Source: Filomicrobium sp.
GTDB lineage: Bacteria > Pseudomonadota > Alphaproteobacteria > Rhizobiales > Hyphomicrobiaceae
DNA length: 64,000 nt
Assembly: GCA_029287535.1 (NCBI GenBank)
Contig: JARFQY010000348.1
Location: forward strand, 1 to 64,000
Direction of reading: 5' to 3'
Shown: piece after piece, positions 1-9,064 of the stretch
How positions within the stretch are numbered: position 1 is the first letter of the stretch
Layout of the letters: every line of letters begins with the position of its first letter
The notes under the pieces: generated by a model
The model's input: the letters and a program-made list of their open reading frames with translations, nothing else
Databases searched by the model: none
What the model was told of the DNA's origin: nothing
Made by a program: the position numbers and the translations under genes

Positions 1-1
1 G

Positions 2-670
2 CAACAGGTCACGCTCGGCCGGTTCGGATGGAAAGCCGGCAACCCCTCGGTGCACCAGCAAAGCTCCGACGCATTCGCCGGAGACATGGGCCTGTCAACG
101 CCAATGTTCGACAAACCTTCGGGCGATTGCACGAAGGCACAAGCCAGATGTCTGGGAGCACCCAGCGGCGAGCAGAATTCAAACCCAGAAGTGACCGGGG
201 TAATGATCGACTTGGTGGTCTTCTACAGCCAGAACGTTGCCGTCCCCAGACGACGTAATCCGGAAAGCCCGGAAGTCCTGCGCGGCAAGAAGATCTTTCA
301 AACCCTGGGTTGCGCCGCCTGTCACAAGCCGAGTTACAAGACCGGCAAGGTCCCCGGGCAACCGCATCTCAGCAACCAGGAGATCTGGCCCTACACCGAT
401 CTACTGCTCCACGACATGGGTGAAGGACTGGCTGACAATCGGCCAGAGGGCCTCGCCAGCGGACGGGAATGGAAAACGCCGCCTCTTTGGGGCGTCGGGC
501 TAACCCAAACAGTGAGCGGGCACTCGTTCCTGCTGCATGACGGCCGCGCGCGCGGCGTTGAGGAGGCAATCCTTTGGCACGACGGAGAGGCAGCCGCGGC
601 CCGCAGCGCTTACTCGGCTTTGTCAAAACCGGAACGCGATGCCCTGATAGCCTTTGTGAATTCTCTTTAG
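2..670 (+). CDS. Di-haem oxidoreductase (DHOR/DUF1111, thiol oxidoreductase-like), C-terminal part
   Basis: The 5' part of this gene lies outside the window; the reading frame is already open at base 2 and ends with TAG. The visible 222 codons contain a GRFGWKAG segment and a single CAACH haem-c motif, followed by a region rich in His and Trp ending in the FLHDGRARG-type segment typical of the di-haem oxidoreductase family distantly related to MauG and cytochrome c peroxidase. A second CXXCH is expected upstream. Such proteins are periplasmic electron carriers or peroxidase-like enzymes; the substrate cannot be told from sequence. It runs in the same direction as the cassette that follows but is separated from it by about 340 bases, so it is probably a different transcription unit. 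Confidence 0.85.
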   Translation, partial: QQVTLGRFGWKAGNPSVHQQSSDAFAGDMGLSTPMFDKPSGDCTKAQARCLGAPSGEQNSNPEVTGVMIDLVVFYSQNVAVPRRRNPESPEVLRGKKIFQTLGCAACHKPSYKTGKVPGQPHLSNQEIWPYTDLLLHDMGEGLADNRPEGLASGREWKTPPLWGVGLTQTVSGHSFLLHDGRARGVEEAILWHDGEAAAARSAYSALSKPERDALIAFVNSL

Positions 671-1009
671 GCGGCTCAAACTGAGACAGTTTGTTAAGGA
701 ACTTGAACGCCGTTCCAACATGGTCTTGCCTGTGTAATCCGCAAGGCAGCGAAAATGTCATTCTTCGCCTAATCGATAAGCTTTGATCGAACAACTTAGC
801 AGTCTCTTTACGCTACCCAATTATCTTAAGCATAAATCTGCGAAGTGGCTCTCCGTGAATCTTGGAGGTCACGAACCGATGCGCGTTCACAGCCTCATAG
901 TCGCCACCTGGCCGGAACGCACATCAAACCAAAATGGCGCGGTTTCGTTTCACGAAGCAAGGCTCGATCCCGCCATTTCAGTGTACCCTTAGTTTGGACG
1001 TCCGGGCCG
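671..1009. other. Intergenic stretch without a recognised gene
   Basis: No open frame here resembles a known protein and no RNA gene or terminator was recognised. The frame of the following pentapeptide gene is open back to base 845, but that stretch lacks pentapeptide character and reads like noise. The promoter of the downstream cassette should lie here; no convincing -35/-10 pair could be assigned by eye. Confidence 0.5.
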
Positions 1010-1957
1010 ATGACCAAGTTCAATCCACAGCGCAATTCCACGGTCGTGGCGGAATTGAAACTGCTGAACCCCTGGGTTGAGAACACCGACCACAACGACG
1101 ACATCGTCCACCTGGCGCGTGCCCTGCTGGGCAACATTGGTCCCATTTCCGAAAAAGCTCACTTTGAGCAGCGGCTTGCAACAATGAGCCGCTTTGCATC
1201 CGGCCGCACCGCATGGAACGCATGGTCACAAGAGATGCTCGAGATTCGCAGTCTCGCGGGATCCGACCCTGCCCTCGTCGCCGTGTGCGATGCCCTGGCC
1301 AAAGCTAACTTCTCAGGAACCCGTTTTACAGAGGGCGTCGACTTCGCGGCTTTGGTATTCCCTGGCCAAACGGACTTCGCCGGAAGCGAGTTTGAATCCG
1401 ACTGCTGGTTCCAAGGTGCGACCTTCTTTGGCCAAGCAACGTTCCAACAGGCAGCCTTCCTCGGTGAAGCGAGCTTTGAGCGCGCATCGTTCTACGGACT
1501 GGCCGACTTCTCCAACTCGATGTTCATGACTCCTGCGCAGTTCCGAAACCTGCAGGTTTTGGGGCCGGCTGTGTTTGAAAACACGGACTTTTCCGAGGGC
1601 GGGTGGTTTTCGGCTAGCAAGTTCAACACGGCAACATTCGACAACGCCCGTTTCGGTGACGCCGCTTCATTCACCGACTGTGAGTTTGTGGGCCCGGTTT
1701 CATTTAAACGGGCCTTGTTCCAGGCTTGCTGCGGCTTTGAAGGTGCGCAGTTCCGAAAATCAGTCAATCTCGCGCAGGTCGAAATTGACGGAGCGGCATG
1801 GTTTCAGGACGTCAAATTCGCCCAGTTCCCGGACCTAGCCAGCGTACAAGTCGGTGGCGGTGGCGATTTTCAAAAACTCATGCGCTCGCCAAGAGTTGAC
1901 CACCAATCTGGCAACAACGCTCAGTGGGGCAGACAGAGCTGTGCTGAAAGAAGCTGA
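1010..1957 (+). CDS. Pentapeptide-repeat protein, first gene of nucleotide cassette
   Basis: The product is about 315 residues. From roughly residue 95 to 285 it is built of degenerate pentapeptide repeats with Phe at the central position (ANFSG, TDFAG, ATFQQ, ASFER, ADFSN, TTF/ATFDN-like units), which fold as a right-handed quadrilateral beta-helix. The first ~90 residues are not repetitive. There is no signal peptide or membrane segment, so a cytosolic location is likely. The ATG at 1010 is chosen because upstream codons of the frame look non-coding; no strong Shine-Dalgarno sequence is visible. Its 3' end overlaps the next gene in another frame. Pentapeptide proteins range from DNA mimics to effectors, so the family gives no firm function; the partners suggest a part in nucleotide signalling. 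The last ~45 residues lose the repeat pattern, and a frameshift joining it to the next protein cannot be excluded. Confidence 0.75.
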   Translation: MTKFNPQRNSTVVAELKLLNPWVENTDHNDDIVHLARALLGNIGPISEKAHFEQRLATMSRFASGRTAWNAWSQEMLEIRSLAGSDPALVAVCDALAKANFSGTRFTEGVDFAALVFPGQTDFAGSEFESDCWFQGATFFGQATFQQAAFLGEASFERASFYGLADFSNSMFMTPAQFRNLQVLGPAVFENTDFSEGGWFSASKFNTATFDNARFGDAASFTDCEFVGPVSFKRALFQACCGFEGAQFRKSVNLAQVEIDGAAWFQDVKFAQFPDLASVQVGGGGDFQKLMRSPRVDHQSGNNAQWGRQSCAERS

Positions 1958-3410
1958 AACAAGACCGCGGCAAACGCCACAGGCACCCTGTGCTGGAAAA
2001 CGCATTTCAGTCTCACTGGAATCGTTTGAGCAGGTGCGCGGGCTGTTAGCGAAATTCAACCCCGACTGTGAGGTTACATTCGTCGTTGTGATCCACGATC
2101 GTGGCAACGCCCTTATTGCTTCGAGCATGGACCCGCGACCGGCTTTCGTAACGCCGAACCGCAATCAGCAAGCAAATCGGCAGAGCAACATCACGCTCGT
2201 CTCGTGCGAGAACGAACGCAATCCCATCGTGGAAGATGCCATTCTGGGATACTTCAACCATTTGCAGATAACCCCTGGTGCCGCCGACTTTGTCTTCAAA
2301 TCAACACGCACCGAGATCGACCACCGAACCGTTGGATTCTTGATCACCAGGCCGGACAAGAGCGGTGCGCGCGCCGCCGCGACCGAGCCGGAGCCATTCG
2401 TGATCCGTCAGCTGTTCGACGCCCTCGTTTACGTATCACTGCAGTACTGCCTTTCGCCTCGGCAATCAGAGACGTTCTTCGGACTGGCTCCCGACCTGTT
2501 GTCGCGCGCCGCCTCACAGCTTTTTCTGCAAAAGATCTCGCAGGAAGCCACCGGCCGCATGAACTACGGGCTCTACGAATTATGCTGCGATCTCGCCGCC
2601 GCCCAATACGAAGGGCGTGCTGGCGCCGGCTACATCATACTGGCCCGTCGCGGCAGCAAGGACATCAAACCCAGCATTGAATTCCGTCGACCAGTCCACC
2701 TGTCGCACAACACCGGCGTGCGCAAGCTTATAGAAATGGCGTCACAGCAGTTCGCGCTGCTGTTTGACGGCGACTATTTCTATGGGTTCGTAGACTTCGA
2801 CCAGATTCGCGATCGCCATCACATTCTCTTCAAGGGGCGTGGAATCTGGACCATGCAGCGCGGCGAGCAACTTCTCGCCATGGTCTCCTATGGCACGCCG
2901 GTTGAAGCCGATCGAATTCTCACCAAGGATGTCTTCCAGGCCCACGTCAGGAAGTGCCTTCCGATGGTTGATCACGACGGGCTCGAGAAGCTCTGGAACA
3001 TCGCCATGATCGCTGCCGAGCAGCCCGTGGGCACCAATATCTTGTTCACGCCAGGCGCGAAGCAGGAAGCAAAACGCCTGGCTTCGCAGTGCATCCCCAT
3101 TCGCCCTGTCGCACTCACAGCGGACGTGACCACACAGCTGACCGCCATCGACGGAACGTTGATCGCCGACGCTAATGGCAATGTGCACGCCGTCGGAGCC
3201 ATCATGGATGGAAGCTCCACGCATAGCGGAACCTGGCAACGCGGCGGCCGCTACAATTCTGCCGCCAACTACGTCACCAGCAGCCCGCATCCGTCGATGA
3301 TCTTCATCGTCTCCCAGGACGGTTACGTTGACATCGTGCCGCCGATGAACCCGAAGGGCGACAAATGGTCCATGAAGCGGTACCTAAAGTTGAACTCCAC
3401 TGCCATCTGA
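1941..3410 (+). CDS. Protein with C-terminal DisA-like nucleotide cyclase domain and large N-terminal sensor-like region
   Basis: The frame is open from an ATG at 1854, but the GTG at 1941 gives a smaller overlap with the pentapeptide gene; the start is uncertain. With the 1941 start the protein has about 489 residues. The last ~110 residues match the DisA_N/diadenylate-cyclase fold: a GTNILF segment, then an IDGT motif near base 3147 where classical cyclases have DGA, then RGGRYNSA near base 3240 where they have the G-T-R-H-R motif, then FIVSQDG. The ~380 residues before it are unlike anything I can name and resemble in layout the N-terminal sensor regions (DACNx type) that precede divergent DisA-like domains. 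No membrane segment is seen, so it should be cytosolic. Established cyclases of this fold make c-di-AMP from ATP; whether this variant is active and on which nucleotide is unknown. The stop lies inside the next gene, so the two are translationally linked. Confidence 0.72.
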   Translation: MLKEAETRPRQTPQAPCAGKRISVSLESFEQVRGLLAKFNPDCEVTFVVVIHDRGNALIASSMDPRPAFVTPNRNQQANRQSNITLVSCENERNPIVEDAILGYFNHLQITPGAADFVFKSTRTEIDHRTVGFLITRPDKSGARAAATEPEPFVIRQLFDALVYVSLQYCLSPRQSETFFGLAPDLLSRAASQLFLQKISQEATGRMNYGLYELCCDLAAAQYEGRAGAGYIILARRGSKDIKPSIEFRRPVHLSHNTGVRKLIEMASQQFALLFDGDYFYGFVDFDQIRDRHHILFKGRGIWTMQRGEQLLAMVSYGTPVEADRILTKDVFQAHVRKCLPMVDHDGLEKLWNIAMIAAEQPVGTNILFTPGAKQEAKRLASQCIPIRPVALTADVTTQLTAIDGTLIADANGNVHAVGAIMDGSSTHSGTWQRGGRYNSAANYVTSSPHPSMIFIVSQDGYVDIVPPMNPKGDKWSMKRYLKLNSTAI

Positions 3411-4396
3411 TTGGTGTTCTCAACGCACGCCTCATCAAGGCTCTCGGCGCCGCGGGCCAACGCGTCCTGGTCGCGCCAGATGACGTCACGCCTGTCGGCG
3501 ACGACGAGGGGGCCGACGGATTTGCCCGCTGGCTTACAACAGTCGAGCCTTACAAGAGCGCGGATTGGCGAACCTATCTGCCCGTCTTGAACTGGCATAT
3601 GGAGCGGCTCGAGGAACAGGGCGTCGTGTACGCCGAGCTGATGATTTCACCGCTGATGTTCCCGCGCGATCTGAGCGCGGCGGTCGACGAACTCGCCGAG
3701 TTCCGTCATTGGGTCAGGTGCAACGAACGCGGTCGTGTCCAGATGGAGTTCCTGGCTCTGATCCCGCGCAGCCTGCCCGAAGAACTGATCCAGAGCGATA
3801 TCGAAAGATGCATAGCATTCGCCGAGGCGGACGGCATCTGCGGGATCTCGATCGCCGGACTTGAGCAGGATTGTCCGGTATCGCGCTTCCGGCGCATGTT
3901 CCATGAGCTTAAGGACCACGGACTCGGCATTGAGATTCACGCCGGCGAGCGCGGTGGCCCGCAAGAGGTCCGCGAAGCGCTCGACATCGGTCTTGCGGAC
4001 CGGATTGGCCATGGCATAGCGGCCTTTCAGGACGATGGCCTTGTCGAACGCCTGCGCGACCAGAACGTCCACATCGAGTTCTGCCCGACCAGCAATGTCA
4101 AGATGGGCGCCGTATCGGACATGTCACGGCACCCGATATCGCGCGCACGAGACTTCGGGATGAATTTCAGTATCAATACCGATGACCCCGGGGCATTCGA
4201 TTGCGACCTGAACCACGAGTTTAAGGTCGTGGAGGAAACCTTTGGCTTCAACCGCGCCGACTTTCAACGGATCGCGGACAATGCCCTTGCCGCACGCTTT
4301 CAACGCAACCTGCGATACCCGCCGGCCCGCTCGCTAGCCGAACAAACACCGGGCACCGGCCCCTTCGCTCTTCGGCCCTTTAAGGCAACCGCCTAA
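3365..4396 (+). CDS. Adenosine deaminase-family metal-dependent (deoxy)adenosine/adenine deaminase
   Basis: The 343-residue product has the full metal and catalytic set of the adenosine/AMP deaminase family: HCH at residues 12-14 (the H-x-H metal ligands), HAGE at 192-195 (metal His and catalytic Glu), RIGHG at 213-217, CPTSN at 240-244 and NTDDP at 271-275 (metal Asp). The usual Asp after the first motif (HLDG) is Ile here. The expected reaction is hydrolytic deamination of an adenine nucleoside or related compound to the inosine form in the cytosol. The first 46 bases overlap the end of the cyclase-like gene and encode the H-x-H motif, so this overlap is needed for activity and the start is well supported. 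Placement directly after a nucleotide-cyclase-like gene suggests that its substrate may be linked to that signal; ordinary purine salvage is the alternative. It ends tail to tail with cysNC. Confidence 0.88.
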   Translation: MVHEAVPKVELHCHLIGVLNARLIKALGAAGQRVLVAPDDVTPVGDDEGADGFARWLTTVEPYKSADWRTYLPVLNWHMERLEEQGVVYAELMISPLMFPRDLSAAVDELAEFRHWVRCNERGRVQMEFLALIPRSLPEELIQSDIERCIAFAEADGICGISIAGLEQDCPVSRFRRMFHELKDHGLGIEIHAGERGGPQEVREALDIGLADRIGHGIAAFQDDGLVERLRDQNVHIEFCPTSNVKMGAVSDMSRHPISRARDFGMNFSINTDDPGAFDCDLNHEFKVVEETFGFNRADFQRIADNALAARFQRNLRYPPARSLAEQTPGTGPFALRPFKATA

Positions 4397-6324
4397 ACCT
4401 CGTCTATGATCCGGTTCGAGACCAGGTATTCGATCACATCATCAACGAGCGCCTCAGGCGACCTGGAACCACCATGCAGCGTCACCTCTGGGTACTCGGG
4501 AGGCTCATAGGGCGACGAGATCCCGGTAAAGTTCTTGATGTCGCCCGTACGCGCCTTGGCATAGAGCCCCTTGGGGTCACGCGTTTCGCAGATCTCGATC
4601 GGTGTATCGACGTAGAGTTCCAGGAATTCACCCCCTTCAAACCGCTCGCGCGCGAAGCGGCGCTCGGCCCGGAAGGGTGAGATGAACGACACCAGCGTGA
4701 TCAATCCGGCGTCGACCATTAACCTCGCCACTTCGGTAACCCGCCGGATGTTCTCAACGCGATCGGCATCGGTAAACCCAAGGTCCCGGTTGAGCCCATG
4801 ACGAACGTTGTCGCCGTCCAACAGATACGTGTGCCGCCCTTGTGAATAGAGCCGCTTCTCCAGCAGGTTGGCGACGGTCGACTTGCCCGATCCGGAAAGC
4901 CCCGTGAACCACAAACAGCACGCCCTTTGATGCTTCAGCGTCGAGCGGACATCCTTGTGGATGTCAACCGCCTGCCAATGCACGTTGTGCGCTCGGCGCA
5001 ATGAGAACCGGATCATACCCGCGCCGACGGTCTCGTTCGTCAGGCGGTCAATCAGGATGAACCCACCGCTTTCGCGGCTATCCTCGTAGTGGTCAAAAAC
5101 GATGGGCTTCGTCACCGACAAGTTGCACAGGCCGATCTCATTCAGCTCCAGCTGCCGGCTGGCGACATGCTCAAGTGTCTCGACGTTGATCTTGTGCTTG
5201 AGCTCACTGATTTGGCATACCGTCGACTGCTGACCAAGCCGCAGAAGGTAGGGCCGCCCCTTGAGCAACGGACGCTCACTCATCCACACAACGTCCGCCG
5301 CGAACTGATCGGCAACCTCCGAGCGGTCGTTGGCCGCACATACGACGTCGCCACGCGAGATATCGATCTCATCGACCAGAGTCAGCATGACCGCGTCCCC
5401 GGCCGTAGCAGAATCCAGATCACCATCCGCGGTGACGATACGAGAAACAGAACTCCCCCGGGCACTCGGCAGAGCAACAACGTGATCTCCGGTCTTCACC
5501 GAGCCGGAAGTGATCGTACCGGCGTAGCCCCTGAAGTCGAGATCGGGGCGGCAGATCCACTGCACCGGCATGCGCAGCGGTGCACTCGCCGCGGCTGTGC
5601 TGACATCGACGGTCTCGAGTTTCTCAAGCAATGTCGGCCCGTCGTACCAGGCCGTCTGATCGCTGCGCTGCGAGATGTTGTCTCCCTGCAGGGCCGACAT
5701 TGGTATGGTCGTGACATGAGGAATGCCGAGAGCACCGGCAAACTCCAGATAGTCCTTCTCGATCTCCGCGAATCGCTTCGCATCGAAACCAACCAGGTCC
5801 ATCTTGTTGATCGCCACAACGACGTGCTCGATCCCAAGCAGGTGCGCGATGCAGCTATGGCGACGGGTCTGGGTCACGACTCCCTTGCGCGCATCAACCA
5901 GAATGATCGCCAGATCACACCGCGAAGCGCCGGTCGCCATGTTGCGGGTGTATTGCTCATGGCCGGGCGTATCCGCGACGATGAACTTGCGCCTCGGCGT
6001 TGAGAAATACCGGTAGGCCACATCGATCGTGATGCCCTGCTCGCGTTCCGCCTGCAGTCCATCAACCAGCAGCGCGAGATCAAGCTCATCCCCGGTCGTA
6101 CCGAAGTTGCGGCTTTCCACCGAGAGACTTTCCAACGTGTCTTCGTGGATCAGCTGGCAATCGAAGAGTAGCCGCCCAATGAGTGTGGATTTGCCGTCGT
6201 CAACGCTGCCGCAGGTCAGGAACCTCAGAATTGGCAGTTGAGATTCACCGGTCGCGCCATCTCTATCGGAATGGGCGGCACCGGTTTCCGTTGACGCGTT
6301 CGCTCGCGCTGAAACCTCGGCCAT
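4393..6324 (-). CDS. cysNC: Bifunctional sulfate adenylyltransferase GTPase subunit / adenylylsulfate kinase CysNC
   Basis: The 643-residue protein begins with an EF-Tu-like GTPase domain (G1 GSVDDGKST at residues 39-47, DTPGHEQ and NKMDLV further on), continues through the two beta-barrel domains, and from about residue 460 carries an APS kinase with Walker [10 protein letters not shown] and the [11 protein letters not shown] substrate motif. With CysD it makes adenosine 5'-phosphosulfate from ATP and sulfate, driven by GTP, and the fused kinase converts it to PAPS. It is the second gene of a two-gene operon, overlapping the end of cysD by one base. The fused NC form is common in Alphaproteobacteria. 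Its stop codon shares bases with the convergent deaminase gene. Confidence 0.96.
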   Translation of the reverse strand: MAEVSARANASTETGAAHSDRDGATGESQLPILRFLTCGSVDDGKSTLIGRLLFDCQLIHEDTLESLSVESRNFGTTGDELDLALLVDGLQAEREQGITIDVAYRYFSTPRRKFIVADTPGHEQYTRNMATGASRCDLAIILVDARKGVVTQTRRHSCIAHLLGIEHVVVAINKMDLVGFDAKRFAEIEKDYLEFAGALGIPHVTTIPMSALQGDNISQRSDQTAWYDGPTLLEKLETVDVSTAAASAPLRMPVQWICRPDLDFRGYAGTITSGSVKTGDHVVALPSARGSSVSRIVTADGDLDSATAGDAVMLTLVDEIDISRGDVVCAANDRSEVADQFAADVVWMSERPLLKGRPYLLRLGQQSTVCQISELKHKINVETLEHVASRQLELNEIGLCNLSVTKPIVFDHYEDSRESGGFILIDRLTNETVGAGMIRFSLRRAHNVHWQAVDIHKDVRSTLKHQRACCLWFTGLSGSGKSTVANLLEKRLYSQGRHTYLLDGDNVRHGLNRDLGFTDADRVENIRRVTEVARLMVDAGLITLVSFISPFRAERRFARERFEGGEFLELYVDTPIEICETRDPKGLYAKARTGDIKNFTGISSPYEPPEYPEVTLHGGSRSPEALVDDVIEYLVSNRIIDEV

Positions 6325-7226
6325 CAGAAGTAACCCTCTTCCTTCTTCTTCTCCATGGAGCCGGATTGATCGCGATCGATCACACGGCCCTGTCGCTCGG
6401 ATGTACGGGCGGCTTTGATCTCATTCACGATGTCCTCGATCGTGTCGGCTGGCGACTCGATCGCACCCGTTAGCGGATAGCAGCCGAGAGTCCGGAAACG
6501 GACCCTCATGCTCTTTGGCGTTTCGCCAGGCTCCAAGGGCGCGCGATCGTCATCGACCATCATGAGCATGCCGTCACGCTCGATAATTGGACGCTCTGCC
6601 GAGAAATACAGCGGTACGATCGGAATCTGTTCAACCTGGATGTATTCCCAAATGTCGAGCTCGGTCCAATTCGACAGCGGGAACACACGCATGGTCTCGC
6701 CCGGCGACAGACGGCCATTGTAGATCTGCCAGAGCTCGGGCCGCTGTTTCTTGGGGTCCCAGCGGTGGTCAACTGTCCGGTGAGAGAAGACCCGCTCCTT
6801 GGCGCGCGACTTTTCCTCGTCCCGCCGTGCACCGCCAATCGCAGCATCAAACTTATGCCTTTCCAGCGCCTGGCGCAGGCCTTGCGTCTTCATAATGTCG
6901 GTATGCAACGCGCTGCCGTGCGTAAAAGGGCCCACCCCTTCCGCGATCCCATCTTCGTTGATGTGCACGATGAGGTCCAACCCGTGACGCCGCGCCGTCT
7001 CGTCGCGAAACGCGATCATCTCCCGGAATTTCCAGGTGGTATCGACATGCAATAACGGAAATGGCGGCTTTGCAGGGTGGAACGCCTTGAGGGTCAGATG
7101 AAGAAGAACAGATGAATCTTTCCCAATCGAATACATCAGGACCGGCCGCTCGAACTGACCGGCGACCTCCCGTAGGATATGGATGCTCTCCGCCTCCAGG
7201 TCCTTCAAATGCCTGTTCTTTTCCAC
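6324..7226 (-). CDS. cysD: Sulfate adenylyltransferase subunit 2 CysD
   Basis: This 300-residue protein of the PP-loop ATP pyrophosphatase family has the SIGKDSS nucleotide-binding loop at residues 33-39 and the family end region rich in Arg and Lys. It is the catalytic subunit of ATP sulfurylase and works with the GTPase domain of CysNC encoded directly downstream (one-base overlap), producing APS for cysteine synthesis or sulfation. It is the first gene of the unit, so its promoter should lie in the 340 bases upstream. Full length and no abnormality seen. Confidence 0.97.
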   Translation of the reverse strand: MEKNRHLKDLEAESIHILREVAGQFERPVLMYSIGKDSSVLLHLTLKAFHPAKPPFPLLHVDTTWKFREMIAFRDETARRHGLDLIVHINEDGIAEGVGPFTHGSALHTDIMKTQGLRQALERHKFDAAIGGARRDEEKSRAKERVFSHRTVDHRWDPKKQRPELWQIYNGRLSPGETMRVFPLSNWTELDIWEYIQVEQIPIVPLYFSAERPIIERDGMLMMVDDDRAPLEPGETPKSMRVRFRTLGCYPLTGAIESPADTIEDIVNEIKAARTSERQGRVIDRDQSGSMEKKKEEGYF

Positions 7227-7569
7227 GTATCCTCACTTGATAGCGGTTCCAATGGCGGCTGCTTGCCGCGATACCGACGGACTCTCTACAGCCATGCCGC
7301 AAGACTGCCAAGCCATCGAAGTGGTGCGAATGACACACGCCTGTTGAAGGCTCAAGTAACCATCTGCCGCAGTACAATCATTCGTCCCGGTACGCACGCG
7401 TGCGTCTAGCGTAAAACTCCCCGAAAAACGTCCACTGGCGACCAGTAATGCCGGACGCCACCGGCATGCAAGAAATCACAGAACACCAAAGCGCAGCATG
7501 CGATATAGACGCTTGCGACCGTCAGCACCAGTCGTGCTTGCTCGTCGGTGGGTAACTTCTAGCGGCGCC
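7227..7569. other. Intergenic region upstream of cysD
   Basis: This stretch between the start of cysD and the end of the DUF4336 gene contains no recognisable gene. It holds a perfect 14-base palindrome, ACGCACGCGTGCGT, at 7392-7405, about 165 bases before the cysD start codon, which could be an operator but could also be chance in GC-rich DNA. No CysB-type site or terminator was identified. Confidence 0.45.
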
Positions 7570-8271
7570 CTAGCCTATCCACGCAAAGGCTTTCTCCAGA
7601 AACAGCTTTCCACCGGAGATTTGGACTTCGCCGTGCGCCATGACCACGCGCTCCGGATCCCAGGCCAGGACCTTGTCTCTGGACCGGCGGGTCGCCTTTC
7701 GGTCTAAAAAGGACAGGCGCCATTCAAGCGGCGCGTATCCGGTTCCTTCGGTAATCCCCCAATGCCTTGCGATCCATCTCTGCCAGGGTTTCCAATTCTC
7801 CCTGAGGAAATGCTCACTGAAGTTCTCCGACAGATCTGCAAGAATAGCCGTGCGTGAAGCCTTATGAAAAAAGACGATCTCGTCGAGAAGCGGCGAGCCT
7901 TTGAACCACGCCTGATCCAGGCTGGACGTCCAATCCGCCGGTGGCTCGGCTTCAAGCGGCGCCTCGAAGGCCAGATCAGGACGCTTCTTGATGGTTGATC
8001 GCGGCCCCCACAGCTTGGCCTCCGGAAAGGCTCTATGCCACTCCGTGAGGTAGAGATGATGGATCTTGTTGGGGCTGACGAGGTGCGCCACGGGTCCAAG
8101 CTTGCGCACCTCGGCTTGCAGTTCCGGCGACAGCCTTATCGGCGACCAGACCCACAAGCTGCCATCAGCCAGACGAACAAGCACACTGCGAGTCGGGTAG
8201 GGAAAGCCATAAAAGTTGACGATCTCCCCTTCCGCGATCCATAGATCCTCCGCAATCGGCTGAATACCCAT
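7570..8271 (-). CDS. DUF4336 family protein (metallo-beta-lactamase-like fold)
   Basis: The 233-residue protein matches the DUF4336 family: an opening segment IAEDLWIAEG, SVLVRLADGSLWVWSPI, a HLVSPNKIHHLYL segment and near the end VMAHGE. The fold is that of metallo-beta-lactamases, but the canonical HxHxDH metal motif is replaced by NKIHHLYL, as is usual for this family. No signal peptide is seen. Function is unknown. It is transcribed away from the glutaredoxin gene, with 35 bases between the two start codons, so the two probably share a regulatory region. Confidence 0.85.
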   Translation of the reverse strand: MGIQPIAEDLWIAEGEIVNFYGFPYPTRSVLVRLADGSLWVWSPIRLSPELQAEVRKLGPVAHLVSPNKIHHLYLTEWHRAFPEAKLWGPRSTIKKRPDLAFEAPLEAEPPADWTSSLDQAWFKGSPLLDEIVFFHKASRTAILADLSENFSEHFLRENWKPWQRWIARHWGITEGTGYAPLEWRLSFLDRKATRRSRDKVLAWDPERVVMAHGEVQISGGKLFLEKAFAWIG

Positions 8272-8306
8272 TGGCCGGCGCCCTTACCACACAGAAGTTG
8301 ATCAGT

Positions 8307-8945
8307 ATGAAGCTCTATATGTTTGAGCATTGCTCGCTGTGTTTTCGAGTCCGCATGACCGCGGCACTCAAGGAAGTCGCGTTGGAAGAAGTGCCGGTCC
8401 TCGACGATGATACGGACACGCTTGTTTCCCTTGTTGGCAAACGCGTCATCCCGATACTTGTCAAGGACGACGGCACGGCAATGCTCGAAAGCATGGATAT
8501 GGTCGACTACATCGAGGCCAAGGGTGCCCCGGTCCTCACCGGCAGCGAACGCCCTGAAATCGAAGCCATCGCGGCAAGACTCCTGAAGACGTCACCGTCC
8601 CTCACAATGCCACGCTACGCGCTGCTTCAACTGCCTGAATTTGCAACAGGCGCCGCGCGCGATCACTTCATCGCTCGTAAGGAAAGGGTCTTCGACAGTT
8701 TCGTTGAGCTGCGTGCCCGAACGAGCGAATTGATTGCTGAACTCGTGCCAGTCATTGACGATCTTGATCAACTCATAGAATCCCCCGATGCCATCAACGG
8801 AGAGCTCTCTCGGGACGATGTCCGCATCCTACCGCTGTTGAGGTCCGCTGCCGTCGTGAAAGGGCTTGAATTTCCTATCAAAGTGAGGACCTATTTCGAA
8901 AGTATGTTAAAGCGAACGGGGTTTAGCCCGCTGCCGGTCATATAG
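8307..8945 (+). CDS. grxB: Glutaredoxin 2 (GrxB family)
   Basis: The 212-residue product has an N-terminal thioredoxin-fold domain with the active site C-S-L-C at residues 9-12 in place of the usual CPYC, the cis-Pro region VIPILV, an MLESMDMVDYIE glutathione-site segment, and a helical GST-like C-terminal domain as in E. coli Grx2 (215 residues). It should reduce disulfides or glutathione mixed disulfides in the cytosol. The ATG at 8307 is chosen because it aligns with the family start MKLY; an in-frame start 36 bases upstream would add a non-conserved tail. Divergent from the DUF4336 gene. Confidence 0.88.
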   Translation: MKLYMFEHCSLCFRVRMTAALKEVALEEVPVLDDDTDTLVSLVGKRVIPILVKDDGTAMLESMDMVDYIEAKGAPVLTGSERPEIEAIAARLLKTSPSLTMPRYALLQLPEFATGAARDHFIARKERVFDSFVELRARTSELIAELVPVIDDLDQLIESPDAINGELSRDDVRILPLLRSAAVVKGLEFPIKVRTYFESMLKRTGFSPLPVI

Positions 8946-9064
8946 ACGAAGTAACAAAACGAGGTGGTCTGCCGGTTGACCTGCCTCAATGCTAAAATAG
9001 TCGAACACATGCTATAGCCTCGACGTTTTCGCACCCCCACCATCTAGCCATCGGATTGTAAAGA

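Noticed and set aside
5089-6003. Long plus-strand open frame (304 codons) opposite cysNC
   Set aside because: It is antisense to conserved GTPase motifs and its own translation shows no domain; a result of GC-rich codon bias.
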